NCBI RefSeq assembly: GCF_001179965.1
Contig: NZ_CVSH01000026.1
Span: forward strand, 26,554-90,553
DNA length: 64,000 nt
Direction of reading: 5' to 3'
From: Candidatus Pelagibacter communis
Lineage (GTDB): Bacteria > Pseudomonadota > Alphaproteobacteria > Pelagibacterales > Pelagibacteraceae
This document shows, piece after piece, positions 35,433 through 43,882 of the stretch; within the stretch, counting starts at the first letter, position 1, and every line of letters starts with the position of its first letter. The translations under genes and the position numbers were made by a program. The notes below the pieces were generated by a model. The model was not told where the DNA came from. It was given only the letters and a program-made list of their open reading frames with translations, and did not search any database.

Positions 35433-37252
35433 TGTTTAAAGGTAAATTTATAGACAACTTGCCTAAGATTTATGGAACATACACAGGAGGTTTCCTTGTA
35501 TTCATAATCTTAATGGCAATAGCTGAACAAGCTGGAATGTCTGCAAAATTAATAGGAATATTTTTTGTGGCATTTACAGTTTTAATTTATGCACTAATTG
35601 GTTATCTATCTAGAACACTTCAAGTTGACGCGTATTATGTAGCTGGAAGACAGGTTCCAACAGTATTTAACGGTATGGCAACTGCTGCTGACTGGATGTC
35701 AGGAGCATCGTTTGTTGCAATGGCTGGTGGTATCTACTTCAAAGGTTATGGTTACATGGCGCTTTTAGTTGGATGGACTGGTGGATACGTTCTTGTAGCA
35801 TCACTGCTTGCACCTTACTTGAGAAAGTTTGGTTGCTATACTGTGCCAGATTTCATTGGTACAAGATACGGTGGTAACGCGGCAAGACTATGTGCTGTAT
35901 TAGTACTAACAGTTGCTTCATTCACTTACGTGACTGCACAGATCAATGCAACAGGAACTATTGCATCAGTTGCATTAGATATTCCTTTTGGGATTGCAGT
36001 TTATGTTGGTCTAGCGAGTATTTTAATGTGCTCTATGCTAGGTGGAATGAGAGCAGTTACTTGGACACAAGTTGCACAATACATTGTATTGATTATTGCA
36101 TACTTGTTACCTGTATTCTGGATCAGTAACAAATTAGGTGCTGGTGTATTTCCGCACTTTATGTTAGCAGATGAAGTTGCTAGAATTGCTGAACTTGAGT
36201 CTCAGTTTGGTCTAGGAACTGTTAAAAACTCTGCAGCTGATTTAGCTACAGTACCAAAAGGTTTAGCTGGAATAACTAAAGCTCACTCGGATGTAAACAC
36301 AACACCTTGGAAATTTATTTCATTGGCGGTTTGTATGATGGCTGGAACAGCTTCATTACCTCACGTTATGATGAGATACTTTACTACTCCAAGTGTTAAA
36401 TCAGCTAGAAGATCAGTAGGTTGGTCATTATTCTTTATCTTCCTATTATATTCTTCAGCGCCGATGTTAGCTACATTATCTAAGCTTTCATTAATGGATC
36501 CAAACTTAGCAACTGGAATTATTGGTAAATCAATTGCTGATGTTCAAGCATTAGACTGGTACCAAAACTGGAACCAAGCAAACTTAATGTTTGTCAGCGA
36601 CTTTAACGGAAATGGAACTCTTGAGTTAAACGAGTTTTTCATGGGTGGTAAAGCCGTTGTATTAGCAACACCAGAAATAGCTGGATTACCTTATGTAATT
36701 TCAGGACTAGTTGCTGCAGGTGGTATGGCTGCTGCCATGTCTACTGCTGATGGATTAGTTTTAGCAATTGCGAACGCTTTATCTCATGACTTATACTATA
36801 AGATCATTGACCCTAAAGCTGAAACAGCAAAAAGATTAATTGTTGCAAGAGTATTACTTGTATTAATTGGTTTTGCTGGAGCAACAATTGCGGCTCTTGA
36901 AATTCAAGGTATCTTAGGTTCGGTTATCTGGGCTTTTGACTTTGCAATGTCAGGGTTATTCTTCCCACTTGTACTTGGTGTATGGTGGAAGAGAGCTAAT
37001 GCACAGGGTGCAGTTGCTGGAATGCTTCTTGGTCTAGCTTCAGGAACAGCGTACTTAATTTGGGTACGAACTGGTGGAGCAGGATTCTGGGGTGTTACGC
37101 AATTAACATTCGGTATTGTTGGATCATTAGTAAGTTTAGTTTCTATGGTTGTGGTAAGTTTAATGACTAAAGCACCAGATGCAGCTACACAGAGAATGGT
37201 TGACGAAGTACGTGTACCAAGCGGTAAAACTGTACTTGGCAAACAACACTAA
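35432..37252 (+). CDS. Sodium:solute symporter, VC2705/ActP-like (probable acetate uptake)
   Basis: 606-residue permease of the SSS family, about 13 helices, of the type paired with DUF4212 and often located with acs. Landmarks: YYVAGRQVPTVFNGMATAADWMSGASFV, TVPDFIGTRYGG, GGMRAVTWTQVAQYIVLIIAYLLPV, MMRYFTTPSVKSARRS and MAAAMSTADGLVLAIANALSHDLYYK. Between two helices, residues 390-401 form an EF-hand-like loop (DFNGNGTLELNE). Acetate or another short acid is the likely substrate, judged from acs nearby; this is inference. Codon use is richer in C-ending choices than that of its neighbours, suggesting high expression. A terminator follows. Confidence 0.9.
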   Translation: MFKGKFIDNLPKIYGTYTGGFLVFIILMAIAEQAGMSAKLIGIFFVAFTVLIYALIGYLSRTLQVDAYYVAGRQVPTVFNGMATAADWMSGASFVAMAGGIYFKGYGYMALLVGWTGGYVLVASLLAPYLRKFGCYTVPDFIGTRYGGNAARLCAVLVLTVASFTYVTAQINATGTIASVALDIPFGIAVYVGLASILMCSMLGGMRAVTWTQVAQYIVLIIAYLLPVFWISNKLGAGVFPHFMLADEVARIAELESQFGLGTVKNSAADLATVPKGLAGITKAHSDVNTTPWKFISLAVCMMAGTASLPHVMMRYFTTPSVKSARRSVGWSLFFIFLLYSSAPMLATLSKLSLMDPNLATGIIGKSIADVQALDWYQNWNQANLMFVSDFNGNGTLELNEFFMGGKAVVLATPEIAGLPYVISGLVAAGGMAAAMSTADGLVLAIANALSHDLYYKIIDPKAETAKRLIVARVLLVLIGFAGATIAALEIQGILGSVIWAFDFAMSGLFFPLVLGVWWKRANAQGAVAGMLLGLASGTAYLIWVRTGGAGFWGVTQLTFGIVGSLVSLVSMVVVSLMTKAPDAATQRMVDEVRVPSGKTVLGKQH

Positions 37253-37266
37253 TTAAATCTATTTTT

Positions 37267-37291
37267 AAAGGGGCGAATTATTCGCCCCTTT
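37267..37291 (+). terminator. Intrinsic terminator after the symporter gene
   Basis: AAAGGGGCGAA (37267-37277) and TTCGCCCCTTT (37281-37291) form an 11-pair stem with a three-base loop, TTA. It sits 15 bases after the symporter stop. The T residues at the end of the stem serve as a short release tract. The stem is GC-rich against an AT-rich background, strong support for a real terminator. Confidence 0.88.
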
Positions 37292-37311
37292 AACTTCAAA
37301 TCAAGAACACT

Positions 37312-37662
37312 ATGTCTGCTAACTTTCATCCTTTAGTATATCTAATTGACTATGTAATGGGAGTAATTATGTGGACACTCATTGGTAGAGTTGCAATGAA
37401 TATATTTCAAAGGGAAGACTCAAACTTTTTTTTTATGAAGGTTTTTGTAAAATTGACAGATCCCCTAATAAATCTGTTTAGGTTTATTACTCCATCTTTC
37501 ATTGTAAGACCCCTCGTTCCACTATATGTCGCATGGTTTTTTTACATGTTTAGATTTTACCTTTTTCCATATCTGCTAGGTTATTCTGTAATGGGTATGC
37601 TATCTTTTCCATTGGAAAGCGAAATCGCAATCCAAATTTATCAAATTTTTGGTAAAAATTAA
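37312..37662 (+). CDS. Hypothetical YggT-like membrane protein
   Basis: 116-residue protein with two or three hydrophobic segments: an early one (residues about 7-25, LVYLIDYVMGVIMWTLIGRVA) and a later one (RPLVPLYVAWFFYMFRFYLFPYLLGY). Between them KVFVKLTDPLINLFRFITPSFIVRPL resembles the YggT turn (LTDPLLxxxRxxxP). I read it as a YggT relative but the match is partial. It starts 20 bases after the terminator and precedes rpe, with a 44-base gap. Function unknown. Confidence 0.65.
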   Translation: MSANFHPLVYLIDYVMGVIMWTLIGRVAMNIFQREDSNFFFMKVFVKLTDPLINLFRFITPSFIVRPLVPLYVAWFFYMFRFYLFPYLLGYSVMGMLSFPLESEIAIQIYQIFGKN

Positions 37663-37706
37663 TTCAAATTAAAAAATTTTATTGATACTACTAGTTAAAG
37701 TTATCA

Positions 37707-38366
37707 ATGCAAAAAATTAAAATTTCACCTTCAATATTATCTGCTGATTTTAGTCAGCTTAGTTTAGAAATTAAAAAACTTGAAGATGCAGGGGCTGACA
37801 TGATTCATGTAGATGTGATGGATGGACACTTTGTGCCAAATTTAACAATTGGACCCCCAGTGATAAAATCTTTGAGAAAACATACTAATCTAATATTTGA
37901 TGTTCATCTAATGATTTCGCCGGTTCATAAATATATTGAGAGTTTTTCTAATGCAGGCGCTGATATAATTACATTTCACCCCGAGGCAACTGAAAGTATG
38001 CATGAAACAATTGGTCTGGTTAAAGAACTAAAAAAAAAAGTTGGAGTCTCTTTAAATCCGCAAACTCCAATTGATTTAGTTAAAGACTTCCTGGATAAAA
38101 TAGATCTTGTTTTAGTTATGAGTGTACATCCGGGTTTTGGTGGCCAAAAATTTATGCCAGAAGTTCTAAGTAAGATTGAAGATCTATCAAAACTTAAAAA
38201 AGAAAAAAAGCTAGCGTTCGATATAGAAGTTGATGGTGGTATAGATTTTGATAACTCTAAATTAGTCAAAAAAGCTGGAGCAAATATTCTTGTATCTGGA
38301 ACAACCATATTTAAAAATAACAACGGTGATATAAAAAAAAATATTGATGCTTTGAGAACTGGGTAA
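37707..38366 (+). CDS. rpe: Ribulose-phosphate 3-epimerase
   Basis: Interconverts ribulose-5-P and xylulose-5-P in the pentose phosphate pathway. The 219-residue TIM barrel has ISPSILSADFSQLSLEI, MIHVDVMDGHFVPNLTIGPPV with the metal-binding aspartate and histidine, FDVHLMISPVHKYI, VLVMSVHPGFGGQKFMPEVL and IEVDGGIDFDNSKLV, all conserved. It is one base upstream of the heparinase-like gene. Confidence 0.97.
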   Translation: MQKIKISPSILSADFSQLSLEIKKLEDAGADMIHVDVMDGHFVPNLTIGPPVIKSLRKHTNLIFDVHLMISPVHKYIESFSNAGADIITFHPEATESMHETIGLVKELKKKVGVSLNPQTPIDLVKDFLDKIDLVLVMSVHPGFGGQKFMPEVLSKIEDLSKLKKEKKLAFDIEVDGGIDFDNSKLVKKAGANILVSGTTIFKNNNGDIKKNIDALRTG

Positions 38367-38367
38367 T

Positions 38368-40002
38368 ATGCTTTTAAAAAATTCATTAATTTACATTAAT
38401 CAATTTTTTTTTTTCATTTTCACCGAATTAAGAAAAATTTACTTAAAGTCTAATATTTATAACAATAAGATATCTAAAATTGACTCTAATCATTTAGATT
38501 ACAAGCCTAGTCCAAGTCTTTTAGATGGAATTATAAAGTATTCTAAAAAAAGAAAAAATATTAGTGATTTTTCACTTAATAATGTGTGGTCAGATAATAA
38601 AGTTTCAAAAAAAGATTTTAAAAAATTACACAGTTTTTTCTGGTTGTTCACACTTGATCTTAATTCGTCAAAGAAAGATGTACAAAACATTTTACTTAAA
38701 TGGTTTAAAAAGTATCATAACTATAATGCTGATAGCTGGGAAATCGATTTATTATCCAAAAGAATAATATCCTGGATTTCAAATACAAAAATAACATATG
38801 AGAGTAGTGATGAAATTTATAAAAATGAATTTGATTATTTAATAAAAAAACAAGTTAATCATCTTATTAATGAGATCGATCGATCAGAAAAAATTGATGA
38901 CAAAATAATTGGCTGCGCTGCAGTAATATTAGCAGGTGTATCATTTAATGATAAAACAAAATTTCTTAATTATGGTTTAAGTCTTTTAAATCGAATTATA
39001 AGGAATACATTCGATAGGTATGGTTTCCCAAAATCAAGAAATTTGCGGCAACTCACTCTGTTTTTAAAATATTTTATTTTGATTAGAGAATGGCTGAAAG
39101 AATCGCAAAACGATATTCCAGAATATCTAGATGAAATTATTTATCATTTAGGTCAGGCTTATAATTTAATCAATAAGGACTCTGCAGCAACATTCTTATT
39201 TAATGGTAGTCAAATTTCAAATAATGTGAATTTTGATAATTATTTAAAAAGATTGGGTTATAATTTCAAGAGCGAAAGTTTTGAAGTAGGTGGCTATGCC
39301 TTTTTAAATAACAAAAAACTTTCTCTAGCAATAGATTTGGGTGCTACTCCTGAAAAGAAATTTTCAGAGAATTATCAAGCTGGCACTTTGTCTTTTGAAA
39401 TATCTTATAATGGAGAAAGAATTGTTTCAAATTCGGGCTATTTTCAAAACTTTAAACACCAATTAAATCTAATTTCAAAAAGTACAGCATGTCATAGCAC
39501 TCTAATTTTAAATAACTGTTCTTCTACTCAGTTCATTAAAAAATCTAGTGGAGTTTCATATGTCGATAGTACAACGAGAGTTACTAGGAAAAATATTAAT
39601 GTTAAAAAAAACCATTGGATTATAAGCGCTGAGCATGATGGTTATCTTAAAAGATATGGGATTATTCACTCAAGAAAAATTGAGTGTCTTTTAGATCAAA
39701 ATAAATTTGTTGGATTAGATAAAATTATAAGAAAAAAAAAGGGTAAAGAAATGAACTTTGAGATAAGGTTTCACTTAGATCCCCAAGCAAGAGTAATGAA
39801 AACGCAAGATAAAAAAACGATTTTTATTGAGTGTAATAATGAAGCCTGGAAATTTAAATCAGCAGAGCATAGTATTAATTACGAAACTGGTCTATTTTTT
39901 GGAAAAAAAAATAAGTTCTTGGAAAATCAAAATATACTTATTTCTGGTATAGTAAAAAATGAAACACAAGAAATGAAATGGGAAATTGAAAGACTTGCAT
40001 GA
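38368..40002 (+). CDS. Heparinase II/III family protein
   Basis: 544-residue protein with an N-terminal helical toroid part and a C-terminal beta-sandwich carrying YQAGTLSFEISYNGERIVSNSGY and AEHDGYLKRYGIIHSRKIECLLDQ, typical of the heparinase II/III-like family. The N-terminus has a short hydrophobic stretch (INQFFFFIFT) that may be a signal or anchor. Homologues are encoded between rpe and purH in many alphaproteobacteria, in this same order. They are thought to degrade a polyanionic glycan, but the substrate here is unknown. Its stop overlaps the purH start by four bases. Confidence 0.85.
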   Translation: MLLKNSLIYINQFFFFIFTELRKIYLKSNIYNNKISKIDSNHLDYKPSPSLLDGIIKYSKKRKNISDFSLNNVWSDNKVSKKDFKKLHSFFWLFTLDLNSSKKDVQNILLKWFKKYHNYNADSWEIDLLSKRIISWISNTKITYESSDEIYKNEFDYLIKKQVNHLINEIDRSEKIDDKIIGCAAVILAGVSFNDKTKFLNYGLSLLNRIIRNTFDRYGFPKSRNLRQLTLFLKYFILIREWLKESQNDIPEYLDEIIYHLGQAYNLINKDSAATFLFNGSQISNNVNFDNYLKRLGYNFKSESFEVGGYAFLNNKKLSLAIDLGATPEKKFSENYQAGTLSFEISYNGERIVSNSGYFQNFKHQLNLISKSTACHSTLILNNCSSTQFIKKSSGVSYVDSTTRVTRKNINVKKNHWIISAEHDGYLKRYGIIHSRKIECLLDQNKFVGLDKIIRKKKGKEMNFEIRFHLDPQARVMKTQDKKTIFIECNNEAWKFKSAEHSINYETGLFFGKKNKFLENQNILISGIVKNETQEMKWEIERLA

Positions 40003-41534
40003 AAAAAATTAAGAGAGCACTTATATCTGTTTATGATAAAAAAAAATTAAAAAACCTATTAAAAATCTTAAAAAAAAATCATGTGCAAATTTTGAGTTCA
40101 GGTGGAACGTACAAAGAAATTAAGAAATTAGGTTTTGAAACTATTGAGATCTCAAATTATACAAAAAGTCCAGAGGTTCTTGATGGTAGAGTAAAGACAT
40201 TAAATCCCAAAATCCATGCTGGAATTTTAATGAAAAGAAATAATACCAAACATAAAAAAGAGTCCGTTAAAAATAACTTTCGGGAAATTGATTTAGTTGT
40301 GGTGAATTTTTACCCATTTAAGAAGGCTTTAGAGAGAACTAATAATCATAACGAAATTCTCGAAAATATAGATATTGGAGGACCTGCATTAGTAAGAGCT
40401 GCAGCAAAAAATTATAGAGATGTAGCTATAGTATCTGATCCTTCGCAGTATGATGAAGTAATTCATCATTTACAGAAAAATAATTGCTCTACAAGTTTAA
40501 AATTGAGAGAAAAACTTTCCTCCGAGGCATTTAATGCAACAGCTTCTTACGACAGTAATATTGCTAATTATTTTAATAATGTTACAGAAAATAGTTTTCC
40601 GAAGAAAAAAACATTCGCTTTTAAATTACATGAGAAACTTAGATATGGAGAAAACCCTCACCAAGAAGCCTCGGTTTATATTGATGGAGACTATAAATTA
40701 AAACAATTAAACGGTAAAAAATTAAGCTATAATAATTATAGCGATATATTTGCTGCTTTAAGAATATCAAAGACTTTGCCGAAAAATAGAGGAACAGTAA
40801 TTGTCAAGCATGCTAATCCATGCGGTGTATCAATTGAAACAAATAAAGCGGAAAGTTTTAAACTTGCACTTAAATCCGATCCAATAAGTGCATTTGGGGG
40901 CATTGTTTCTTGTAATTTTAAAATTAAAAAAAAGGTAGCAGAAGAAATTAACAAAATGTTCTTTGAAGTAATTATAGCAGATGGATTTGATAAAGAAACA
41001 CTAAGAATTTTTAAACGAAAAAAAAATCTAAGACTAATTGATTCGAGTAATCTTAAAAATAAAAATTTACAAAATTTTAAAAACGATTTTAACATGTTGC
41101 TCCTTCAAAGCTCTGATGATATTAAATTTTCAACTAAAAATTTTAAGGTAGTTTCAAAATTAAAACCAACTAGAAAAGTATTAAATAATTTAATTTTTGC
41201 TTTCAATATCTGTAGATTTGTAAAATCAAATGCAATAGTTTTAACTCATAGAGGCACAACAGTAGGAATAGGCTCTGGTCAACCCAGTAGATTAGATAGT
41301 TGTAAAATAGCAATTGATAAATTAAAAAAATTTAATTCTGATATAGGTGGAGAAATTTTAGCTGCTTCAGATGCCTTTTTTCCTTTCGTTGATGGTATAG
41401 AAACTTTAGTACAATCTGGTGTCACCGCTGTAATTCAACCATCCGGCTCTGTTAGAGATAAAGAGATAATAAAATACGCTAATGAAACTAGAACTATTCT
41501 AGTCTTTTCAAAATCACGTCACTTTAATCACTAG
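39999..41534 (+). CDS. purH: Bifunctional AICAR formyltransferase/IMP cyclohydrolase
   Basis: Catalyses the last two steps of IMP synthesis. The 511-residue protein has the IMPCH half (RALISVYDKKKLKNL, LSSGGTYKEIKKLGFE, EVLDGRVKTLNPKIHAGILM, NIDIGGPALVRAAAKNY) and the AICARFT half (LRYGENPHQEAS, VIVKHANPCGVSIE, SAFGGIVSCN, GSGQPSRLDSCKIA, AASDAFFPFVDGIETL and the end VIQPSGSVRDKEIIKYANE). Full length. It overlaps the heparinase stop and ends in a four-base overlap with phhB on the other strand. Confidence 0.97.
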   Translation: MKKIKRALISVYDKKKLKNLLKILKKNHVQILSSGGTYKEIKKLGFETIEISNYTKSPEVLDGRVKTLNPKIHAGILMKRNNTKHKKESVKNNFREIDLVVVNFYPFKKALERTNNHNEILENIDIGGPALVRAAAKNYRDVAIVSDPSQYDEVIHHLQKNNCSTSLKLREKLSSEAFNATASYDSNIANYFNNVTENSFPKKKTFAFKLHEKLRYGENPHQEASVYIDGDYKLKQLNGKKLSYNNYSDIFAALRISKTLPKNRGTVIVKHANPCGVSIETNKAESFKLALKSDPISAFGGIVSCNFKIKKKVAEEINKMFFEVIIADGFDKETLRIFKRKKNLRLIDSSNLKNKNLQNFKNDFNMLLLQSSDDIKFSTKNFKVVSKLKPTRKVLNNLIFAFNICRFVKSNAIVLTHRGTTVGIGSGQPSRLDSCKIAIDKLKKFNSDIGGEILAASDAFFPFVDGIETLVQSGVTAVIQPSGSVRDKEIIKYANETRTILVFSKSRHFNH

Positions 41535-41869
41535 CAAATTTTGTCGACCTTAGCAGCTAGTATAAAATCACTTTCTGCCAATCCTTGTATAGCATGAGTA
41601 AATATTTTAATTTTTGCATACCCCCATCCAAAAGCTATATCAGGATGGTGACCCTCTTTTTCTGAAATTTCTCCGACTTTATTTATAAAAGATTGGCTTT
41701 CTAAAAAATTTTCAAATTTAAATTCTTTAAATAAATAAAAATTTTTTTTTTCGTCTTCTTTAACATCCCAACCGTCAATTTTTTTTAAATATTTATGAAT
41801 CTCACTCTTATCAAATGCTGGTATTCCTCCCTCGCAAGGTATACATTTTTTGTTAGCTAAATCATCCAT
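41531..41869 (-). CDS. phhB: Pterin-4a-carbinolamine dehydratase
   Basis: Dehydrates 4a-hydroxytetrahydropterin, recycling the pterin cofactor of aromatic amino acid hydroxylases. The 112-residue protein shows CIPCEGGIPAFDKSEI and the active-site region EISEKEGHHPDIAFGWGYAKIKIFTHAIQGLAESDF. I start it at the ATG at 41869, preceded by an AAGGA ribosome binding site; the longer frame extending to 41944 reads through the tRNA and is not coding. The tRNA-Gly gene ends only 14 bases upstream on the same strand, so phhB may be transcribed from the tRNA promoter. No phenylalanine hydroxylase is in this window. Confidence 0.9.
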   Translation of the reverse strand: MDDLANKKCIPCEGGIPAFDKSEIHKYLKKIDGWDVKEDEKKNFYLFKEFKFENFLESQSFINKVGEISEKEGHHPDIAFGWGYAKIKIFTHAIQGLAESDFILAAKVDKIC

Positions 41870-41883
41870 AAATTTCCTTAATT

Positions 41884-41958
41884 TGGAGCGGGCAATGGGA
41901 CTTGAACCCACGACCTTCTCGTTGGCAACGAGACGCTCTACCACTGAGCTACGCCCGC
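41884..41958 (-). tRNA. tRNA-Gly (anticodon GCC)
   Basis: A full cloverleaf on the minus strand. The acceptor stem GCGGGCG pairs with TGCCCGC including one G-T pair. The D arm is GCTC-AGTGGTA-GAGC. The anticodon stem-loop CTCGT-TGCCA-ACGAG holds GCC. The T arm is TGGGTTCAAGTCCCA. The 3' end is encoded as discriminator T and CCA. GCC reads GGC and GGT codons. It lies 14 bases upstream of phhB. Confidence 0.97.
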
Positions 41959-42082
41959 TTTTATTGAATTATTATAATGAGCGATCTTTTTAATTGCAAC
42001 AACTTATGGAAAATTAATATTATTTAAATGCTACCTAATTATCATTTACTAATATTATTTGATTAATATAATTTAAAGTATT

Positions 42083-42727
42083 ATGAAAAATAAAATTAAT
42101 CTGCCCTCTGAAGTACCAGTCTTTCCACTATCAAACTTTATTATTTTTCCTGAGACCACAGTCCCTTTAAATATATTTGAACCAAGGTACATACAAATGA
42201 TTGATGACTCAATGAAATCACACAGATTGATTGGAATGGTTCAGCCAAAAAAAACCGGAGATTTGAAAAAACCAGATTTATATACTGTAGGATGTCTTGG
42301 AAAAATAACAAGTTTTAATGAGACAGAGGATGGTAGATATCTAATTGTATTAAATGGTTTGAGCCGTTTTCAAATATTAAATGAAATATCAACGGATAAA
42401 CTTTATAGAATTTGTGAGGTAAATTATAAAAAATATTCTTCGGACTCCGATGATATTAAAGAAAAAGTTAATTTTTCAAATTTGGAGTCAATTTTAAAGG
42501 ATCTAAAAAGTATTTTTGACAAAAAGGGTTATGCAATTAATTGGTCTGAACTCAAAAAGCAAGATATGTATAATACTGTAAATACATTATCAATGGCCTC
42601 CCCAATTTCTTTAGAAGAAAAACAAACTTTGCTCGAAAGTTTAAGTATAAATGATAGAAAGTCAAAATTAGAAAATATATTAAAGACGTATTTACTAGAT
42701 GAGTTTGGCAATAACACTTTGCAGTAA
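42083..42727 (+). CDS. LON peptidase substrate-binding domain protein
   Basis: 214-residue protein consisting of the Lon N-terminal (LAN/PUA-like) domain only: VPVFPLSNFIIFPETTVPLNIFEPRYIQMIDDSMKSHRLIGMVQPKK and YTVGCLGKITSFNETEDGRYLIVLNGLSRFQI. No AAA or protease domain follows. Stand-alone proteins like this occur widely in alphaproteobacteria; their role is unknown. The 124-base spacer upstream carries the start of the tRNA on the other strand and AT-rich sequence, presumably a promoter. Its stop abuts the ubiH-family gene on the opposite strand. Confidence 0.88.
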   Translation: MKNKINLPSEVPVFPLSNFIIFPETTVPLNIFEPRYIQMIDDSMKSHRLIGMVQPKKTGDLKKPDLYTVGCLGKITSFNETEDGRYLIVLNGLSRFQILNEISTDKLYRICEVNYKKYSSDSDDIKEKVNFSNLESILKDLKSIFDKKGYAINWSELKKQDMYNTVNTLSMASPISLEEKQTLLESLSINDRKSKLENILKTYLLDEFGNNTLQ

Positions 42728-43816
42728 CTAAATATTTCTTAATCCATTATCAGCAAAATTAATAAAAAAATCTTTTAACTTTTTATTTTTGTTAATTAAT
42801 GCTGGAACAGAACTTGAAAATTTATTGTTAAAGTTTGTATCAAATTTAAAAAAGCTCTCAATTAGGTTTATTCCATTAGAGTAAAGCAAATTGTAAGGTC
42901 TTGTTTTATTTTGAAAACTACTGAGTAAATTTTTATTGAATGGAAGACCAAGATTTTTAGACTTAACTAATTCATTTACTAGTATTTTTAAATCTCTTAA
43001 AGTCATATTAAATCCCTGGCCTGCTAATGGATGGATTTTATGGAGTGCATCACCAAATAATAATATATTGTTATGAAAATAATATCTTGCTGCTTCGAAT
43101 TTTAATTCTGCTATTTCAAACTTAGAAAAATTTTTAATATCATAATATTTATTATAATTTTTTATTAAATTTTTTATATTTTCATCTAAAAGTCTATTAT
43201 TTCTTTTTCGAATCGAAAAAACTACTGAGGTCATGGTTTTAGATAGAGGTAAAAAAGCTAATGGTCCGTAATTTGTAAATATTTGTCTTGCTTTATTATT
43301 TTGAATAGATTTATGTTTTATGATTGAGGTATATGCAATGCTTTTGTAATCTTTAGTGAACTTTTGATTAAAAAAACTATTATTGTAAAAATTATTTCTT
43401 TCACAATTAATAATTAATTGATTTTTACAACTATTAAGCATTTTTTCATAAAACCTTTTATTTTTAATTTTAGTGAATTTGATTTTATTTAAACTTCTTT
43501 TTAAAATTTTAATTAGTTCGTGATTTCGTATTAAATAAAAAAGCACTTTTTTATTCTCAAAATTTAAGACTTCTTTTAAGGGATCATTTTCCGTTAAAAT
43601 TCCAATTTCGTTTACTGGATTTACAAGTTTTTTAGGTATTGTAAGAATATCTGCCTTTAGAAAAGCCATATTTTTATTTGTAATTGCTATAGTTCTATTA
43701 GATTTAAGATTTTGAGTTTTGGCCTTATAAAATATTTCAAAGTTTATATTTTTGTTTGCTAAAGCTTTAGCAAGAATTAAGCCTGTGAGACTATTTCCAA
43801 TTATACTTATTTTCAT
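42728..43816 (-). CDS. UbiH/UbiF/COQ6-family FAD-dependent monooxygenase
   Basis: Flavin hydroxylase of ubiquinone synthesis type. The 362-residue protein has an N-terminal FAD loop ISIIGNSLTGLILAKALANKNINFEIFY and the second FAD motif LLFGDALHKIHPLAGQGFNMTLRDLKIL, the strongest family signature. It is 20-40 residues shorter than typical UbiH, and its middle part is diverged and lysine/asparagine rich. Which ring position it hydroxylates cannot be told; it is leftward and single, with convergent lon-domain gene and divergent ftsK. Confidence 0.85.
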   Translation of the reverse strand: MKISIIGNSLTGLILAKALANKNINFEIFYKAKTQNLKSNRTIAITNKNMAFLKADILTIPKKLVNPVNEIGILTENDPLKEVLNFENKKVLFYLIRNHELIKILKRSLNKIKFTKIKNKRFYEKMLNSCKNQLIINCERNNFYNNSFFNQKFTKDYKSIAYTSIIKHKSIQNNKARQIFTNYGPLAFLPLSKTMTSVVFSIRKRNNRLLDENIKNLIKNYNKYYDIKNFSKFEIAELKFEAARYYFHNNILLFGDALHKIHPLAGQGFNMTLRDLKILVNELVKSKNLGLPFNKNLLSSFQNKTRPYNLLYSNGINLIESFFKFDTNFNNKFSSSVPALINKNKKLKDFFINFADNGLRNI

Positions 43817-43882
43817 AAAAAAATAATTTTAACAACAAATATTAAATGATACAAAGTGATAAATTGGATTCTATATTATTTT

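Noticed and set aside
41870..41944. Longer phhB starting at 41944
   Set aside because: The extension (codons before 41869) reads through the tRNA-Gly gene; the ATG at 41869 has a ribosome binding site.
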